In this document: positions 1-7,267 of the stretch, piece after piece
How positions within the stretch are numbered: the first letter of the stretch is position 1
How the letters are laid out: each line of letters opens with the position of its first letter
Source of the DNA: Bacteroidota bacterium
Lineage (GTDB): Bacteria > Bacteroidota > Bacteroidia > Bacteroidales > VadinHA17
Direction of reading: 5' to 3'
Assembly: GCA_015222065.1 (NCBI GenBank)
Contig: JADFUQ010000402.1
Coordinates: forward strand, 1-12,810
DNA length: 12,810 nt
Program-made: the position numbers and the translations under genes
The notes under the pieces: generated by a model
Databases searched by the model: none
What the model saw: only the letters and a program-made list of their open reading frames with translations
What the model was told of the DNA's origin: nothing

Positions 1-56
1 AGATAAAAGTAAAAAGATAAAAGTAAAAAGATAAGTAAAGAGATAAAAGTAATGTA
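1..56. repeat. 14-bp AT-rich tandem repeat downstream of the GT9 gene
   Basis: Four consecutive units of the type AGATAAAAGTAAAA are visible. Units at 1-14 and 15-28 are identical, the unit at 29-40 is shortened to 12 bp, and the unit from 41 diverges at its end. The array lies about 40 bp downstream of the glycosyltransferase stop codon and runs to the window edge, so its full length is unknown. Read on the minus strand it is a series of ACTTTTATCT blocks. I see no hairpin in it. It resembles in style, but not in sequence, the other small arrays in this window. Confidence 0.75.
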
Positions 57-94
57 GTAAATGGAAACTAAGAAATTGAAAAAAATTCCTGAGA

Positions 95-1087
95 TCAAAC
101 GTCTTTTTGAAATAACTCCCTGGCGAGTCGGGCGACGTGTTCTGTATTAATATCATTCATACAACGGAAGTGTTTTTCAGGACATTTTTTAAAACCCAGT
201 TTTGAACAGGGGCGGCATTTTAAATTTTCCACCTGGATTATTCTGGAATCAGGATCAGGCTGGTATGGATACATTCCGAATTCAGGGACTGTATTACCCC
301 AGACAGAGATGATTTTTTTGCTAAAAGCAGCTGCTATATGCATCAAACCGGTATCATGACTGATTACTACTTTTGATTGTTTAACAATTGAAGCCGACTG
401 GTTAATGTTATACAATCCGCAGGCATTAAGTATATTATTTCCTACAGCCATAACAATTTGATCTCCCCGTTCTTTATCATTTCCATCACCAAGTAAAACC
501 ATGGGAAGGTCAATATTTTTAATCAAGTCAATTATCTTTTCAACAGGCATACGTTTTGTAGCATGGTTTGCACCTATGGCAAAAATGATAAATCCCTCCC
601 GGAATGCAACATGTAATGATGCGGTACTGACAAAATCTTTTTCAGGAATGAAAAAATCGAGACCCTCACCATCATTAACCACATCGAAAATTTTAACAGT
701 ATCAAGATACCTGTCAACAATGCTGATACCGGGCATATGGTTAATCTTCAAATGTACCAGCAGCCATTTATTAAAGTTCTGTTTATGAAAAGATAAGGGT
801 ATTGCCCGGATCCTTAATTTCACAAGAGTACTCCTGATGTTATTATGAAGGTCAATTATATAGTCAAAATTTTCAGCTTTAAGCTCTTCAATAGTTTTAT
901 TTAGGTCATTCTCAAACAGATGGACTTTATCGATGTAAGGATTAGCAGAAACCAGTGTACTGAATTTTTGTTTAACAAGATAATGGACCCGGGCTTCCAC
1001 AACTTGTTTTTTAAGACATCTGATAACAGGAGAGGTTAATACGATATCCCCGATTGAACTAAAACGTATTATAAGGAATTTAACCAC
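95..1087 (-). CDS. Glycosyltransferase family 9 (heptosyltransferase-like)
   Basis: This is a 330-residue cytoplasmic or membrane-peripheral GT-B glycosyltransferase of the GT9 (ADP-heptose:LPS heptosyltransferase) family. Such enzymes transfer a sugar from a nucleotide donor onto lipopolysaccharide core. The N-terminal acceptor half opens with FLIIRFSSIGDIVLTSP, with the conserved Asp at residue 14. The C-terminal half carries the donor-site motif SHDTGLMHIAAA at 243-254, with Asp-Thr-Gly at 245-247 and His250. Four cysteines follow at 291, 294, 302 and 309 (CxxC-x7-C-x6-C). The start is GTG at 1087: an in-frame TAA lies two codons upstream, so no longer start is possible. The gene begins 11 bp after atpC and probably shares its transcript. 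The exact sugar and acceptor cannot be read from sequence; 'heptosyltransferase' is a family label. Confidence 0.88.
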   Translation of the reverse strand: MVKFLIIRFSSIGDIVLTSPVIRCLKKQVVEARVHYLVKQKFSTLVSANPYIDKVHLFENDLNKTIEELKAENFDYIIDLHNNIRSTLVKLRIRAIPLSFHKQNFNKWLLVHLKINHMPGISIVDRYLDTVKIFDVVNDGEGLDFFIPEKDFVSTASLHVAFREGFIIFAIGANHATKRMPVEKIIDLIKNIDLPMVLLGDGNDKERGDQIVMAVGNNILNACGLYNINQSASIVKQSKVVISHDTGLMHIAAAFSKKIISVWGNTVPEFGMYPYQPDPDSRIIQVENLKCRPCSKLGFKKCPEKHFRCMNDINTEHVARLARELFQKDV

Positions 1088-1098
1088 TGTTTATAAAA

Positions 1099-1347
1099 TC
1101 ATCCAATAACAGATTCAGCAAGAATAATGATCTTGTTGTCCCGGACTTCCACAACACCTTCTGAGATTGTAAATATATGCTCCTGGTTTTTGGATTTTCT
1201 CACTTTAACCTCTCCTTTTTCAAGAGTAGAGATTATCGGAGCATGCATGTTGAGGATCGCAAAAGAACCTTTTGTTCCCGGAACTTTTACAAATTCCACA
1301 GTTCCTTCAAAAACCTTTTTCTCGGGGGTTAATATTTCAAGATTCAC
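1099..1347 (-). CDS. atpC: F1Fo ATP synthase epsilon subunit (short form)
   Basis: At 82 residues this is only the N-terminal beta-sandwich of the epsilon subunit, which joins gamma to the c-ring in the central stalk. The start MNLEILTPEKKVFEG and the segment GSFAILNMHAPIISTLEKG are typical of the family. Enterobacterial epsilon is about 138 residues, with a C-terminal two-helix hairpin that inhibits ATP hydrolysis. Here the protein ends (ILAESVIG) at the end of the sandwich. The stop is clean, and I found no displaced continuation before the next gene 11 bp on, so this looks like a naturally short form, as is usual in Bacteroidota, rather than a truncation. It begins 21 bp after atpD, and the two form the expected atpDC pair. 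Confidence 0.95.
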   Translation of the reverse strand: MNLEILTPEKKVFEGTVEFVKVPGTKGSFAILNMHAPIISTLEKGEVKVRKSKNQEHIFTISEGVVEVRDNKIIILAESVIG

Positions 1348-1368
1348 TTATTTAGCTTTAAAAGTTAA

Positions 1369-2880
1369 TTAATTACCCGAATCACTAAGTAATTTCTTTC
1401 CCTTTTCAATAGCATCATCAATTGTACCGACCATCATAAAGGCTGCTTCAGGATATTCATCCACTTCGCCGTTCATAATCATATTAAAGCCCTTAATATT
1501 GTCTTCAATAGAAACAAGCACGCCGGGAATACCGGTAAACTGTTCTGCTACATGGAAGGGTTGTGAAAGGAATCGCTGTATTCTTCTGGCACGGTGAACT
1601 AATTGCTTGTCTTCTTCTGAAAGTTCATCCATCCCGAGAATAGCAATAATATCCTGCAATTCTTTATGTCTTTGCAATATCTCTTTTACTTTCTGTGCTG
1701 TTTCATAATGTTCTTTTCCAACGATTTCAGGAGTAAGAATTCTTGATGTAGAATCGAGGGGGTCAACAGCAGGATAAATCCCCAACTCCGTGATTTTTCT
1801 GCTAAGAACAGTGGTTGCATCAAGATGAGCAAACGTAGTTGCGGGTGCCGGGTCGGTCAGGTCATCAGCCGGAACATATACTGCTTGTACGGATGTAATG
1901 GATCCGTGTTTTGTAGAAGTAATCCTTTCCTGCATTTCTCCCATTTCAGTGGAGAGAGTAGGTTGATATCCAACAGCGGAAGGCATTCGTCCGAGAAGCG
2001 CAGACACTTCAGATCCTGCCTGGGTAAAACGGAAGACATTATCCATAAAAAAGAGAATATCCCTGCCTTCACCCTTTTTATCTCCATCTCTGAAGAATTC
2101 AGCAATGGACAATCCGGATAGAGCTACTCTGGCGCGTGCTCCGGGAGGTTCATTCATCTGGCCGAAAACCAGGGCAAGCTTGGAATTTTTCATGGCATTT
2201 TTATCAACCTTTGAGAGATCCCACCCACCTTTTTTCATATCTTCCAAAAATTCTTTTCCATATGAAATAACACCTGCTTCAAGCATTTCCCTTAGTAGGT
2301 CGTTGCCTTCCCGGGTTCTTTCACCAACACCTGCAAACACTGACAATCCTTCAAATGCTTTTGCAACATTGTTGATCAGTTCCAGGATCACAACTGTTTT
2401 TCCAACTCCGGCTCCGCCAAAAAGTCCGATTTTACCACCTTTTGAGTAAGGTTCAATGAGGTCAATAACTTTAATACCGGTAAATAACACCTCTTCTTCG
2501 GTAGATAATTCTTCAAACATTGGGGGTTTACTATGAATTGGGTATCCCTTTTTTCTATCCAATTTTCCAATTCCGTCAATAGGTTCACCAATAACATTTA
2601 ACAACCGTCCTTTTATTTGTTCACCTATAGGCATCATGATGGGAGCCCCGGTGGCTATTACTTCTGTTCCCCGGCTCAGTCCGTCGGTAGAATCCATTGC
2701 AATAGCACGAACTGTATTTTCACCAATATGCTGCTGGCATTCAATAATCAGGATCTGTCCATCAGTCCTTTTAATTTCAAGGGCATCGAGAATATTTGGT
2801 AATTCTGAACCTTCTTTTTCAAAGGTAACGTCAACAACCGGTCCGATTATTTGACTAATAATTCCAACATTTTTTGACAT
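1369..2880 (-). CDS. atpD: F1Fo ATP synthase beta subunit
   Basis: This 503-residue protein is the catalytic subunit of the F1 head, making ATP from ADP and phosphate. The N-terminal barrel (GIISQIIGPVVDVTF) is followed by the nucleotide-binding domain. Walker A is GGAGVGKT at 155-162, the catalytic glutamate is E187 in GVGERTRE, and the Walker B aspartate is D280 in DILFFMD. The DELSEED lever appears in the C-terminal domain as MDELSEEDK. Compared with E. coli there is an insertion of about 27 residues around 205-233 (SYGKEFLEDMKKGGWDLSKV...) and a smaller one near 266-271. Both sit between the catalytic glutamate and Walker B, and similar insertions are known in Bacteroidota. The ATG at 2880 is the natural start. 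The gene leads its own unit with atpC, apart from the other atp genes, and a candidate promoter lies about 45 bp upstream. Confidence 0.98.
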   Translation of the reverse strand: MSKNVGIISQIIGPVVDVTFEKEGSELPNILDALEIKRTDGQILIIECQQHIGENTVRAIAMDSTDGLSRGTEVIATGAPIMMPIGEQIKGRLLNVIGEPIDGIGKLDRKKGYPIHSKPPMFEELSTEEEVLFTGIKVIDLIEPYSKGGKIGLFGGAGVGKTVVILELINNVAKAFEGLSVFAGVGERTREGNDLLREMLEAGVISYGKEFLEDMKKGGWDLSKVDKNAMKNSKLALVFGQMNEPPGARARVALSGLSIAEFFRDGDKKGEGRDILFFMDNVFRFTQAGSEVSALLGRMPSAVGYQPTLSTEMGEMQERITSTKHGSITSVQAVYVPADDLTDPAPATTFAHLDATTVLSRKITELGIYPAVDPLDSTSRILTPEIVGKEHYETAQKVKEILQRHKELQDIIAILGMDELSEEDKQLVHRARRIQRFLSQPFHVAEQFTGIPGVLVSIEDNIKGFNMIMNGEVDEYPEAAFMMVGTIDDAIEKGKKLLSDSGN

Positions 2881-2925
2881 GAAAAAAGGTGTTATTTATT
2901 ATGTACAATTAAATCTTGAAAGATA

Positions 2926-2933
2926 CAAATTTA
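2926..2933 (-). promoter_or_regulatory. Candidate -7 promoter element for atpDC
   Basis: The minus strand reads TAAATTTG, an exact match to the Bacteroidota primary sigma-factor -7 consensus TAnnTTTG. It would start transcription about 38-40 nt before the atpD ATG. The -33 TTTG element is not clear: TTTA at 2960-2957 is the nearest, with a slightly long spacer. The match is short and the region is AT-rich, so chance is possible. Position is the main support, because atpD is separated from the upstream atp genes by an opposite-strand gene and needs its own promoter. Confidence 0.4.
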
Positions 2934-2964
2934 GTATTTTTTACTTTTAATGATAATAAATGCT

Positions 2965-2985
2965 GAATTAAGAATTATGAATTAT
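2965..2985. repeat. GAATTAT heptamer x3 in the divergent promoter region
   Basis: Three tandem heptamers, GAATTAA, GAATTAT and GAATTAT, lie between the divergently transcribed atpD and the plus-strand barrel gene. The block falls where upstream promoter elements of either gene could be. It is short and AT-rich, so it could be chance, but 7-bp periodicity recurs at 7908-7960. Confidence 0.5.
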
Positions 2986-3020
2986 ATTTATATTTTTTAA
3001 TTACTAAAAACTTGTTTCAT

Positions 3021-3581
3021 ATGAAAAAGCTATCACTGATATTTATTTTCTTTTCTTTTATACTAATTATTAATATTTCCGGGCAGAGTTATACTCAATC
3101 AACCAGATTGGGGGGAGGGATATCTTTCGGGACCGGTTGTGAATATCATCATGTACATACAGGAAATCCGGGTATTCGAGTAATTGGAATTCACGATTTC
3201 ACAGAATCATTTAAAATATCTGCATCATTTACATTCTTTTTACCGGAAAAAGAAGATTTTTATGACGGGACCCGGTCATCAACTCTTTGGATGGTTGACC
3301 TGGAAGGACAATATTTTTTATACTCTCATGACAAGTTCCTGTTTTACGCGGTTGGGGGGTTAAGTACTACAGGACTTAATTCAAATTACAAGGGTGAATC
3401 ACCTGATATTTATCCCGATTATTCTGACCAGGCAATTGGATTAAATCTTGGAGCGAGGGCAAATTTACCATATAATGAAACCATGATTTTTTTCGGGGAA
3501 ATAAAGTATGTAGCAGGCAAATACCATCAGTTCATTGTATCAGTTGGAGCACTAATGACGTTCGCGAAGCGAACAGAATGA
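3021..3581 (+). CDS. Small outer-membrane beta-barrel-like protein, function unknown
   Basis: This 186-residue protein is the only convincing plus-strand gene here. It starts with a signal peptide (MKKLSLIFIFFSFILIINISG, likely cleaved before QSYTQ). The mature part alternates aromatic/hydrophobic and polar residues in strand-like stretches such as FKISASFTFFLP, MVDLEGQYFLYS, FLFYAVGGL and IGLNLGARANLP, as in small 8-strand barrels of the Bacteroidota outer membrane. I do not recognise a specific family. The last predicted strand, FIVSVGALMTF, ends in the aromatic residue usually found at a barrel C-terminus, but five more residues (AKRTE) follow, encoded by a tandem repeat unit. A TTG nine bases upstream is in frame, but ATG at 3021 begins the signal peptide properly. 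The gene is divergent from atpD and convergent with the polyprenyl synthase gene. Its best promoter candidate, TATATTTA at 2983-2990, is one base off consensus. Confidence 0.8.
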   Translation: MKKLSLIFIFFSFILIINISGQSYTQSTRLGGGISFGTGCEYHHVHTGNPGIRVIGIHDFTESFKISASFTFFLPEKEDFYDGTRSSTLWMVDLEGQYFLYSHDKFLFYAVGGLSTTGLNSNYKGESPDIYPDYSDQAIGLNLGARANLPYNETMIFFGEIKYVAGKYHQFIVSVGALMTFAKRTE

Positions 3582-3643
3582 CGCGACCGATAGCGAGTAT
3601 TTGACGTGAGTGATAGCGAACATATGACGTGAACGCAGTGAGC
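3556..3643. repeat. 23-bp degenerate tandem repeat at a convergent gene end
   Basis: Four units each begin TGACG: 3556-3578, 3579-3601, 3602-3624 and a partial one at 3625-3643. Units 2 and 3 share TGACGyGA, two variable bases, then GATAGCGA. Unit 1 keeps AGCGAACA but with a 1-bp shift. Unit 4 ends GCAGTGAGC directly against the stop codon of the polyprenyl synthase gene (3644). Unit 1 lies inside the barrel gene and supplies the end of its coding sequence, and unit 2 starts with its TGA stop. Unit 1 contains a perfect 6-bp hairpin, GTTCGC-GAA-GCGAAC, at 3560-3574. The array fills the whole gap between two convergent genes. It is GC-richer than its surroundings. Confidence 0.8.
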
Positions 3644-4618
3644 TTAATTGTTTCTGTTAAGTAAAATTTCGAAAAGATCCATTAATTGTTCTTTTTTATA
3701 ATTATCAAGAGAAACTTTTTCCAGTTCGCTTTTTGACTTGCTCAAATATTCTTTGATCAGTCCTTCTGTTATATCTTTAATATTAAGCTTATTGTAAACC
3801 GAAAGGATTGAGCTAATTTTTTCATCAGGATCAAAATCCTTCTTTTTCAATTGGTTATAAATCCGGGTTTTTTGCTCAGATGAAGCTATTTCCAAAGCTT
3901 TAACAAGCAGGTAAGTTTTTTTATTAGCAATAATATCGCCACCAGGTTTTTTCCCGAAATTTTTCAAAACACCATAAACATCCAACATATCATCCTGGAT
4001 TTGAAATGCCATACCAAGATTCTTCCCAAAATTATACATAAGGTTTGTATCTGTCTGATTTGCACCTCCGATTAAAGCTCCAAGTTTAATGCTGGCTGCG
4101 ATAAGAACGGATGTTTTAAGTTCAATCATATTTAGATATTCATCCACAGTAACGGTTTGAAGTGCCTCAAAGTTCATGTCATGTTGCTGACCTTTACAGA
4201 CCATAATAGCTGTTTGATTAAATAAGTCAATTACAGAAGGAAGTATCTCTTCATTGCATTTTGTAATATACTTGTATGAGAGAATAGACATTACATCACC
4301 TGAGAGTATTGCAATGTTCTCATTCCATTTTTTATGGACAGTAGGTTTATTTCTCCTTATCAGTGATTTATCCATAATATCATCATGAAGAAGTGTGAAA
4401 TTATGAAACATCTCAATACCCAGGGCTGGCATAATTGCCTTATCAATTTTTCCAGAGAACAATTCGCATGACATAAGGACCAAAGCAGGTCGCAACCGTT
4501 TACCTCCGGTTGACAATGTATATTTTATCGGATCGAATAGTTCCGCAGGGCCATCAGATAAATTTATTTTTGAAATAGTATTATTAATAATTTCGCGTGA
4601 TTCATTAAAAGAATACAT
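3644..4618 (-). CDS. Polyprenyl diphosphate synthase (short-chain trans-prenyltransferase)
   Basis: This 324-residue cytoplasmic enzyme adds isopentenyl diphosphate to an allylic primer to make linear all-trans prenyl diphosphates. The isopentenyl-binding GGKRLRP lies at 38-44. The first aspartate-rich motif is DDIMD at 79-83 in LLHDDIMDKS, and the second is DDMLD at 209-213 in QIQDDMLD. The first motif has the two-residue DDxxD spacing, not the four-residue spacing of bacterial FPP synthases. A Phe at 74 sits five residues before it; in archaeal GGPP synthases that position limits the product to C20, so I infer a C15-C20 product, not certain. The gene starts 5 bp after the atpG stop, so it is almost surely co-transcribed with it. 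The product may feed menaquinone side chains or undecaprenyl carriers. ispA is a possible symbol but the chain length is not proven. Confidence 0.9.
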   Translation of the reverse strand: MYSFNESREIINNTISKINLSDGPAELFDPIKYTLSTGGKRLRPALVLMSCELFSGKIDKAIMPALGIEMFHNFTLLHDDIMDKSLIRRNKPTVHKKWNENIAILSGDVMSILSYKYITKCNEEILPSVIDLFNQTAIMVCKGQQHDMNFEALQTVTVDEYLNMIELKTSVLIAASIKLGALIGGANQTDTNLMYNFGKNLGMAFQIQDDMLDVYGVLKNFGKKPGGDIIANKKTYLLVKALEIASSEQKTRIYNQLKKKDFDPDEKISSILSVYNKLNIKDITEGLIKEYLSKSKSELEKVSLDNYKKEQLMDLFEILLNRNN

Positions 4619-4623
4619 GGATA

Positions 4624-5502
4624 TTATTTTTTTAAGGCTTCAGCACCACCAACGATATCAAGAAGTTCTTTAGTAATTGCGTTTTGCCGGGCTTTATTGT
4701 ATTCGAGATTAAGATCTCTTATTAACTCTGTAGCATTATCGGTAGCTTTGTGCATTGCAGTCATTCTTGCACCGTTTTCAGAAACAAAAGAATCAACGAT
4801 GGCTTTATAAAACTGAATTTTCAACGATTTTGGGATCAATTCTTTAATTATTCGTTCTTTATCAGGTTCGAAAATGTATAAAGGGAGTTGTTTACCTTCT
4901 TCTTCCTCATTAATAACAACAGGCAAAAACTGCTCTGTTGTTATATTTTGCACTGCTGCATTTTTAAACTGATTATATACCAATTCTATTTTATCATATT
5001 CCTTATTAATGAATTGCTTCATGATGTTCTCCACGAGTGGTGCAACAGTCTGGAAACTAAGACTGTCAAATAATTCATTTTTAGTATCTACAACGTTATA
5101 TTTTTTTCGCTTCAGATAATCAGCACCCTTTTTACCTATTGCCAGGAAGTGAACATTTTCTTTGTTTATTTGTGATTTATATATATTATCAGCCAGGTTA
5201 ATGGCATTTTTAATCGCTACAGAATTAAAAGAACCACAAAGTCCACGGTTAGAAGTAATCAGGATGATTAATATTTTTTCTTCATCCCTGACAGTTGAGT
5301 AATTATTACCTTCTTCCTCTGTAAGATTATTGTATAGTATAGAAATGAGTTTGTGCAATTTATTAGCATATGGTCTTAACTGAATGATCCTGTTCTGGGC
5401 TTTACGTAATTTTGCGGCAGCAACCATTTTCATAGCAGAAGTTATCTGCCTGGTCGATTTAACAGAGTTTATACGTGTACGTAAATCCTTTAAATTTGCC
5501 AT
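4624..5502 (-). CDS. atpG: F1Fo ATP synthase gamma subunit
   Basis: This 292-residue protein is the rotating central shaft that couples c-ring rotation to catalysis in beta. The two long helices of the coiled-coil shaft are recognisable. The N-terminal one is LKDLRTRINSVKSTRQITSA followed by MKMVAAAKLRKAQ. The C-terminal one contains RMTAMHKATDNATELI, LNLEYNKARQNAITKEL and the terminal VGGAEAL. The Rossmann-like middle includes the conserved ITSNRGLCGSFN. Length is normal. It starts at ATG 5502, 129 bp after atpA, an unusually wide gap that holds a repeat and a weak hairpin. It is followed after 5 bp by the polyprenyl synthase gene instead of by atpD, as would be found in many other phyla. 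Confidence 0.97.
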   Translation of the reverse strand: MANLKDLRTRINSVKSTRQITSAMKMVAAAKLRKAQNRIIQLRPYANKLHKLISILYNNLTEEEGNNYSTVRDEEKILIILITSNRGLCGSFNSVAIKNAINLADNIYKSQINKENVHFLAIGKKGADYLKRKKYNVVDTKNELFDSLSFQTVAPLVENIMKQFINKEYDKIELVYNQFKNAAVQNITTEQFLPVVINEEEEGKQLPLYIFEPDKERIIKELIPKSLKIQFYKAIVDSFVSENGARMTAMHKATDNATELIRDLNLEYNKARQNAITKELLDIVGGAEALKK

Positions 5503-5533
5503 TTTTCTTATCTCATTCTAATAAAAACAGAGC

Positions 5534-5569
5534 TTATAAAACGGGAAATGAAAAACCCCAGCTTTATAA
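5534..5569 (-). other. Weak hairpin between atpA and atpG
   Basis: TTATAAA at 5534-5540 is the reverse complement of TTTATAA at 5563-5569. Inside, GGG at 5543-5545 can pair with CCC at 5556-5558. On the transcript the hairpin is followed, five to six bases later, by a run of five U. It could be a processing or pausing element in the unusually long atpA-atpG gap, but the stem is mostly A/T with an internal loop, so it may not be functional. Confidence 0.3.
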
Positions 5570-5591
5570 ACTTTTAACTTCTACTCTTCTC

Positions 5592-5621
5592 AACTTTAGT
5601 CACTTATAACTTTAGTCACTT
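5592..5621. repeat. 16-bp-period direct repeat just after atpA
   Basis: AACTTTAGTCACTT occurs at 5592-5605 and again, identical, at 5608-5621. Degenerate ACTT-starting blocks flank it (about 5570-5590 and 5623-5631). The array ends next to the atpA stop codon at 5632. It is A/T-rich and has no stable fold that I can see. Confidence 0.7.
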
Positions 5622-5631
5622 TAAGTACTTC

Positions 5632-7221
5632 TTAATTACCTTTATTGTACTTTTCAGCTATTTCGCTTGCAACTTCCTCAAGAGTATTAGTTATTTGATC
5701 GGTTAATTTCCCCTCTTTAAGGGGATTAAGAACATCTTTTGAATGTTTTACTTCAAGAAATTCGAGGAATTCATTTTCAAATTCTTTTACATTTTCGACC
5801 GGTACATTTTTAAGCAAACCTTTTGTGCCGCAATAAATTATTGCAATTTGGTTTTCAACCGGTACCGGTGAATAGAGGCCTTGTTTAAGTATCTCAACAT
5901 TCTTTTCCCCTTTATTTATAGCAGCCATTGTTGAAGCATCAAGATCGGAGCCGAATTTGGCGAACGATTCTAGTTCCCTGTACTGTGCCTGGTCAAGTTT
6001 TAGTGTTCCGGCAACTTTTTTCATCGATTTAATCTGGGCATTTCCCCCAACACGTGATACAGAAATCCCCACATTAATAGCAGGTCTTATTCCTGAGTTA
6101 AACAAGTCGGGCTCCAGAAAAATCTGGCCATCTGTAATAGATATCACATTGGTTGGGATATAAGCGGCAACATCACCTGCCTGTGTTTCAATTATAGGAA
6201 GAGCAGTAAGCGATCCACCCCCTTTAATTTTATTTTTTATTGATTTTGGAATATCGTTCATTTTTTTCGCCACATTGTCCGATTCAATAATTTTTGCAGC
6301 TCTTTCAAGAAGCCGGGAATGAAGGTAAAACACGTCACCTGGATAAGCTTCTCTGCCTGGTGGTCTTCTAAGTAGAAGAGAAACCTCACGATAAGAGACT
6401 GCCTGTTTTGAAAGGTCATCATAAATTATTAAAGCAGCCCGACCGGTATCCCTGAAATATTCACCAATGGCTGCACCGGCAAAAGGAGCATAGAATTGTG
6501 CCGGAGCCGGATCTGCAGCGGTTGCCAGGACAATAACTGTATATTTCAGTGCATCCTGTTCTTCTAGCGCCTTAGCGATATTAGCCACTGTTGAGCCTTT
6601 TTGTCCAATAGATACATAAATACAATAAACAGGTTCTCCTTTATCATAATTTTCCTTTTGATTAATGATAGTATCAATAGCAATTGATGTTTTACCTGTT
6701 TTACGGTCGCCAATAATCAACTCCCGCTGTCCTCTGCCTATTGGAATCATGGAATCGATTGCTTTAATACCTGTTTGCAGAGGCTCGTTTACCGGCTGTC
6801 GAAAAATCACTCCCGGTGCTTTTCGGTCAAGAGGCATTTCATAAAGATCCCCGATAATTGGACCCTTGCCGTCAATGGGTTCACCAATAATGTTTATAAC
6901 ACGTCCAAGCAAAGGTTCTCCTGCCATGATTGAAGATATCCGTTTTGTCCTTTTTACTATATCGCCCTCCTTAATTTCCTCGGTTGATCCTAATACTACA
7001 ACACCAACGTTATCTTCTTCGAGGTTAAGTACAATGCCTTCAATACCATTTTCAAATTCAACCAATTCGTTAGACTGAACATTTGAAAGTCCGTAAACAC
7101 GAGCAATACCATCTCCAATTTGAAGAACGGTACCAACTTCTTCAAGTTCAACTTCGGTTGTAATTCCTTCTAATTGTTTTTTCAGAATTTCAGAAACTTC
7201 TGACGGTTTAATATTTATCAT
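5632..7221 (-). CDS. atpA: F1Fo ATP synthase alpha subunit
   Basis: This 529-residue protein is the non-catalytic nucleotide-binding subunit of the F1 head. The N-terminal barrel contains VLQIGDGIARVYGL. Walker A is GDRKTGKT at 171-178. The arginine finger that reaches the catalytic site on beta is R390 in GISVSRVGGNAQ. The highly conserved LHSRLLERAAK and GGGSLTALPIIETQAGDV are present, separated by about 20 residues, close to the E. coli arrangement and longer than in Bacillus. A TTG two codons upstream (7227) is in frame, but ATG at 7221 gives the expected MINIKPSEVSEILK start. The gene begins 46 bp after atpH. Confidence 0.98.
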   Translation of the reverse strand: MINIKPSEVSEILKKQLEGITTEVELEEVGTVLQIGDGIARVYGLSNVQSNELVEFENGIEGIVLNLEEDNVGVVVLGSTEEIKEGDIVKRTKRISSIMAGEPLLGRVINIIGEPIDGKGPIIGDLYEMPLDRKAPGVIFRQPVNEPLQTGIKAIDSMIPIGRGQRELIIGDRKTGKTSIAIDTIINQKENYDKGEPVYCIYVSIGQKGSTVANIAKALEEQDALKYTVIVLATAADPAPAQFYAPFAGAAIGEYFRDTGRAALIIYDDLSKQAVSYREVSLLLRRPPGREAYPGDVFYLHSRLLERAAKIIESDNVAKKMNDIPKSIKNKIKGGGSLTALPIIETQAGDVAAYIPTNVISITDGQIFLEPDLFNSGIRPAINVGISVSRVGGNAQIKSMKKVAGTLKLDQAQYRELESFAKFGSDLDASTMAAINKGEKNVEILKQGLYSPVPVENQIAIIYCGTKGLLKNVPVENVKEFENEFLEFLEVKHSKDVLNPLKEGKLTDQITNTLEEVASEIAEKYNKGN

Positions 7222-7267
7222 ATTCAAAATTTATTAAGGCAGAATAAGGTATTGCCTATGAATATTA

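Noticed and set aside
65..94. Terminator after the GT9 gene
   Set aside because: There is a run of seven U on the transcript (79-85), but I find no GC-rich hairpin before it.
1825..2121. Plus-strand open frames opposite atpD and similar ones opposite other genes
   Set aside because: They lie wholly inside strongly conserved minus-strand genes, lack any recognisable domain and have no promoter context.
3012..3020. TTG start nine bases upstream for the barrel protein
   Set aside because: It would add three residues before a typical MKK signal-peptide start; ATG at 3021 is better. The TTG at 7227 before atpA was rejected in the same way.
3556..3643. Insertion-sequence scar or MITE
   Set aside because: No terminal inverted repeats or target duplication, only four direct degenerate units.
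7237..7257. Hairpin AGGCA/TGCCT between atpH and atpA
   Set aside because: Only five pairs with an 11-nt loop and no U-run; likely chance.
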